Source: Salegentibacter sp.
GTDB taxonomy: Bacteria; Bacteroidota; Bacteroidia; Flavobacteriales; Flavobacteriaceae
Assembly (NCBI GenBank): GCA_017795085.1
Contig: CP051246.1
Span: 434,001 to 498,000 of the forward strand
Length of the DNA: 64,000 nucleotides
Direction of reading: 5' to 3'
The notes beneath the pieces were generated by a model. The model was not told the DNA's origin. It searched no databases and worked only from the letters and a program-made list of their open reading frames with translations. Shown piece by piece: positions 60,898-64,000 of this stretch. A program made the position numbers and the translations under genes. How positions within the stretch are numbered: the stretch's first letter is position 1; the number at the start of each line of letters is the position of its first letter.

Positions 60898-63800
60898 TTA
60901 TAATTTTTTATTTGTTAGTTTATTATGTGTTGATACTTTTTTCTCCTTTCTAGTCTTAGAAGTCCATTTCCTTCCCAGGTAGTAGAATATCGGTGTTAGG
61001 AAAACCCCGAATAGGGTAACTCCAAGCATTCCACTAAATACAGCTATTCCTAAAGAAACCCGAAGTTCTGCTCCTGCTCCAGTAGCAATTACTAGAGGAA
61101 TCACACCAAGGATAAATGCCATTGCAGTCATCAGTATGGGGCGTAGTCTAAGCTTAGAAGCTTCTATAACAGCGCTTTTTAGTTCCATTCCCTGTTCTTC
61201 CAACTGTTTGGCAAATTCTATTATTAAAATAGCATTTTTACTAGCCAGGCCAACCAAAACCACCAGACCAATTTGTACCATTATATTATTATCCAGACCT
61301 GCAAGATCTACCCCTATCATTGCAAATAAAAGCACCATTGGCACAATAAAGATTACGGCTAATGGTAAAATCAGGCTTTCGAATTGCGCTGCAAGTAGAA
61401 GAAAAACAAATACTACTGCTAAAAGAAATGCTACACTTGCTGTATTTCCCGTTTGCTTTTCCTGATACGCAATTTCTGTCCATTGGAAATCTATACCTTG
61501 TGGTAGAATTTCCTCTGCCAGTTCTTCCATTCTTTCTAAAGCTTGTCCGGAACTATAGCCTGGTGAGAAATCTCCATTTAAAGATGCAGACGGATATAGA
61601 TTAAACCTTGGTATTCTTGCAGCTCCTGCTGTATTTTCTTGCCTGGAGATTGACCCCAATGGTACCATTCCTCCTTCATTATTGCGTATCCTGATTCTGG
61701 AGATGTCATCTGGTGTTAAACGATTAGGAGCATCTGCTTGAGCGGTTACCTGAAATGTTCTTCCCAAATAATTAAATTCGTTCACAAAGGCAGATCCCAT
61801 ATAGATTTCAAGTGATTGAAAAATATTCTCAACATTGACACCCATTTTTTCTGCTTTTACACGATCTATATCGAGGAATAATTGAGGAGTCTGGTTATTA
61901 AAGAAGGTAAATACATTGCTTAAAATGGGATCCTCATTGGCAGCCATAGCAAGTGTATTTGTTGCTTCCAATAGTTTCTCTGTTCCTAGGTTCGCCCTGT
62001 CCTGAATCATCATTTTAAACCCTCCGGCATTACCAATACCACTAACAGATGGGGGCGGGATGACCAAAACCATGGCATCATCAATGTGAGCCAGTTTTCC
62101 GCGAATGGTTTCCATTAATTCCTCATATTTTAGGCCTTTATCGTTCCTTACATCAAAATCTTCGAGAATCTGAAATACCACTGCAGAATTAGAAGCATTT
62201 GTAAATGATGTTGGGTCAATTCCCGTAAAGGAAATAGCATCCTCAATACCGTCAATCTCTAAAGAAATGTCTAATACATCTTTTACTACATTATCTGTTC
62301 TGGATAAAGATGAACCAGGGGGCAATTGAATTACACTTATAAAATATTGCTGATCCATTGCGGGAATAAAACCTTGAGGTACCCTGTTGAACTCGACACC
62401 GGTAATCAAAATGAGTCCAAAATAAACTACCAATACCATAATTGAAGTTCTTACCAATTTTTGAACCCCTTTTCCATAGCTATTGGAAAGATTTTCCATA
62501 AACAAATTAAACCTGTTCCCTATATAAACAAAAGGCCTAAAAAGGATAAAAGTTTTCTTATTGTTTTCTTTTTCTTCGTGACGCATTAAAAGTGCTGCCA
62601 TGGCTGGGCTTAAGGTCAATGAAACAAATACAGAAATTGCTGTGGCCACGGCAATGGTCAATCCGAATTGTTTATAAAACTGGCCGGATATTCCTTCCAG
62701 GAAAGCTGTTGGAATAAACACTGCAATTAGTACTAACCCGATAGCAACCAATGCACCACCTACTTCATCCATGGTTTTAAAAGCTGCGTTTTTGGGAGAA
62801 AAGCCTTTTTTTAAATATCTTTCCATATTTTCTACCACTACGATAGCATCATCTACCACGATACCTATAGCCAGGACTAAACCAAATAATGTGAGGGTAT
62901 TTAGAGAAAAACCCATTCCCTGCATGACAGCAAACGTTCCTATTAAGGAAACGGGTATTGCTAGAATTGGTATTATAGCTGCCCTCCAGGACTGCAAGAA
63001 CAAAAGGATGACAAAAATAACCAGTAGTACCGCTTCAAAGATGGTATGGTAAACCTCATCAATAGATTTTTGGATAAATTTGGTAGGGTTATATGCAATT
63101 TCATACTCAAGATCATCTGGAAAATTCTTTGAAAGTTTTTCCATCCTATCCTGAATTTCTCCTGCAGTTTCCAAAGCATTACCTCCGGGCTGTTGGAAAA
63201 TAGGCATGGCAATGGCAGGTTTTTTTCCAAGATACCCACGTGTGATATAGTTTTGGGCGCCTAATTCTGCCCTACCGATATCTTTTAAACGCACTAAACG
63301 TCCATTCTCTTCAGATTTTATAATTACATTCTCAAATTCTTCAGTGGAAACAAGCTTACCCTGTGTTTGTACATTTATTTCAAATGCACTTTGATTTCCA
63401 GAAGGTAAAGTATTTAGGGTACCACTGGCAATTTGAACATTTTGTGACCTTAAGGCCGACACGACTTCAGCAGCGGTAATATCCAAATTCGCTATTTTAT
63501 CAGGATCAAGCCAAATTCGCATGGCATATTCAGCGGCTCCAAAGAGCTGAATATCACCAATTCCTTTTATACGAGCTAACTCATCTCTTAATTGCAGAAC
63601 TGCATAATTGCCCATATAGGTTTGATCATAAGTCTGATTAGGGGAATACAGGTTTATTACCATTAGCATGTTAGGAGACACTTTTTTTGTGGTAATTCCT
63701 AGTCTTCTTACAGATTCCGGTAATCTAGGCTCTGCTATAGCCACACGGTTTTGCACCTGAACCTGTGCTTTATCCAAGTCTGTACCTAAATTAAACGCAA

Positions 63801-64000
63801 TTTGAAGTGTTACACGTCCATCCGCAGTAGATTGAGAGGTTACATAAATCATGTCCTCTACACCATTAATTTCTTTTTCCAGTGGTGCAGCGACTGTCTC
63901 TGAAAGTGTCTTAGCATTTGCTCCGGGATATGTCGCAACAACTTCAATGGTAGGTGGAGCGACATCCGGAAATTGGGATGTGGGTAGCGATATATAAGCC
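60898..64000 (-). CDS. RND efflux permease (AcrB/HAE1 family), 5' end beyond the window
   Basis: The frame is open to the right edge, so the N-terminal part is outside; 1033 residues are visible, from YISLPTSQFPDVAPPTIEVV onward. Signatures of the hydrophobic/amphiphilic efflux class are intact: the funnel-domain NGVEDMIYVTSQST segment, the proton-relay transmembrane helix GIVVDDAIVVVENMERYL with paired aspartates, and the repeat near the end VGLASKNAILIIEFA. It pumps drugs, bile-type detergents or solvents from the periplasm or membrane with a TolC-like channel. An ATG near 63852 could be mistaken for the start, but the upstream codons are clearly coding. Confidence 0.95.
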   Translation of the reverse strand, partial: AYISLPTSQFPDVAPPTIEVVATYPGANAKTLSETVAAPLEKEINGVEDMIYVTSQSTADGRVTLQIAFNLGTDLDKAQVQVQNRVAIAEPRLPESVRRLGITTKKVSPNMLMVINLYSPNQTYDQTYMGNYAVLQLRDELARIKGIGDIQLFGAAEYAMRIWLDPDKIANLDITAAEVVSALRSQNVQIASGTLNTLPSGNQSAFEINVQTQGKLVSTEEFENVIIKSEENGRLVRLKDIGRAELGAQNYITRGYLGKKPAIAMPIFQQPGGNALETAGEIQDRMEKLSKNFPDDLEYEIAYNPTKFIQKSIDEVYHTIFEAVLLVIFVILLFLQSWRAAIIPILAIPVSLIGTFAVMQGMGFSLNTLTLFGLVLAIGIVVDDAIVVVENMERYLKKGFSPKNAAFKTMDEVGGALVAIGLVLIAVFIPTAFLEGISGQFYKQFGLTIAVATAISVFVSLTLSPAMAALLMRHEEKENNKKTFILFRPFVYIGNRFNLFMENLSNSYGKGVQKLVRTSIMVLVVYFGLILITGVEFNRVPQGFIPAMDQQYFISVIQLPPGSSLSRTDNVVKDVLDISLEIDGIEDAISFTGIDPTSFTNASNSAVVFQILEDFDVRNDKGLKYEELMETIRGKLAHIDDAMVLVIPPPSVSGIGNAGGFKMMIQDRANLGTEKLLEATNTLAMAANEDPILSNVFTFFNNQTPQLFLDIDRVKAEKMGVNVENIFQSLEIYMGSAFVNEFNYLGRTFQVTAQADAPNRLTPDDISRIRIRNNEGGMVPLGSISRQENTAGAARIPRFNLYPSASLNGDFSPGYSSGQALERMEELAEEILPQGIDFQWTEIAYQEKQTGNTASVAFLLAVVFVFLLLAAQFESLILPLAVIFIVPMVLLFAMIGVDLAGLDNNIMVQIGLVVLVGLASKNAILIIEFAKQLEEQGMELKSAVIEASKLRLRPILMTAMAFILGVIPLVIATGAGAELRVSLGIAVFSGMLGVTLFGVFLTPIFYYLGRKWTSKTRKEKKVSTHNKLTNKKL

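Noticed and set aside
1..64000. CRISPR array, tRNA, rRNA or integrase with attachment sites
   Set aside because: None was seen on reading both strands; no regular direct-repeat array and no tRNA-like cloverleaf stood out. A tRNA or CRISPR search program would be decisive.

Overview
The window looks like chromosome of a marine-type member of the Bacteroidota, family Flavobacteriaceae (relatives of Gramella, Salegentibacter or Zunongwangia are plausible, but the genus is an inference). The reasons are two SusC/SusD pairs, promoter boxes of the TAnnTTTG / TTTG type, AT-rich DNA without obvious Shine-Dalgarno sites, a THX ribosomal protein gene, and flavobacterial gene neighbourhoods (menC-CPBP-menE, and trpEGDCFBA in one run). 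I saw no tRNA, rRNA or CRISPR array.

Region by region. 1-9283: the end of a menaquinone cluster (menC fragment, CPBP protease, menE), a small ORF with no ATG, DoxX, an M1 peptidase, an acyl-CoA carboxylase beta subunit, a small membrane protein, a DinB-fold protein and ettA. 9284-9886: a nested palindromic repeat, a terminator and two very small genes on the minus strand, one of them ribosomal protein THX. 9968-17303: the complete minus-strand trp operon trpE-G-D-C-F-B-A. Its start is a textbook transcription attenuator: a consensus promoter, an 18-codon leader peptide with three consecutive Trp codons, an antiterminator arm at the leader stop codon, and a strong terminator. Several gene junctions of the operon carry palindromic repeats, and both ends of trpG are built from such repeats. 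17313-30124: a marR-nitroreductase-yceI-yceI operon with a MarR-type operator, a rhodanese, outer-membrane and envelope proteins, an ftsE-like ATPase, a large TPR protein with a beta-barrel partner, a PiT-like permease and fabD.

30250-47525: a mannoside-utilisation locus that starts beside a dead IS1595-type transposase. In order it holds a GntR regulator, a ROK kinase, an MFS sugar importer, two GH92 alpha-mannosidases (the second with an extra N-terminal beta domain), an unassigned (alpha/alpha)6-type secreted protein, a double-length mannose-6-phosphate isomerase, then SusC and SusD. The inferred logic is capture by SusCD, trimming to mannose by GH92 enzymes, import by the MFS carrier, phosphorylation by the ROK kinase and isomerisation to fructose-6-phosphate. 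Three separate palindromes that look like operators lie upstream of the regulator, the second GH92 gene and susC.

47839-55221: a second, minus-strand susC-susD pair followed by a Tat-exported phosphocholine-type phospholipase C, suggesting a phospholipid or phosphocholine-ester scavenging unit. 55794-56326: a decayed IS200 element with both hairpin ends still visible. 56341-64000: a DUF2652-like protein, an NTF2-like gene that appears frameshifted at its second codon, an SDR with an eroded cofactor motif, an AraC regulator, and an RND efflux permease with its outer-membrane channel; the permease runs off the right edge.
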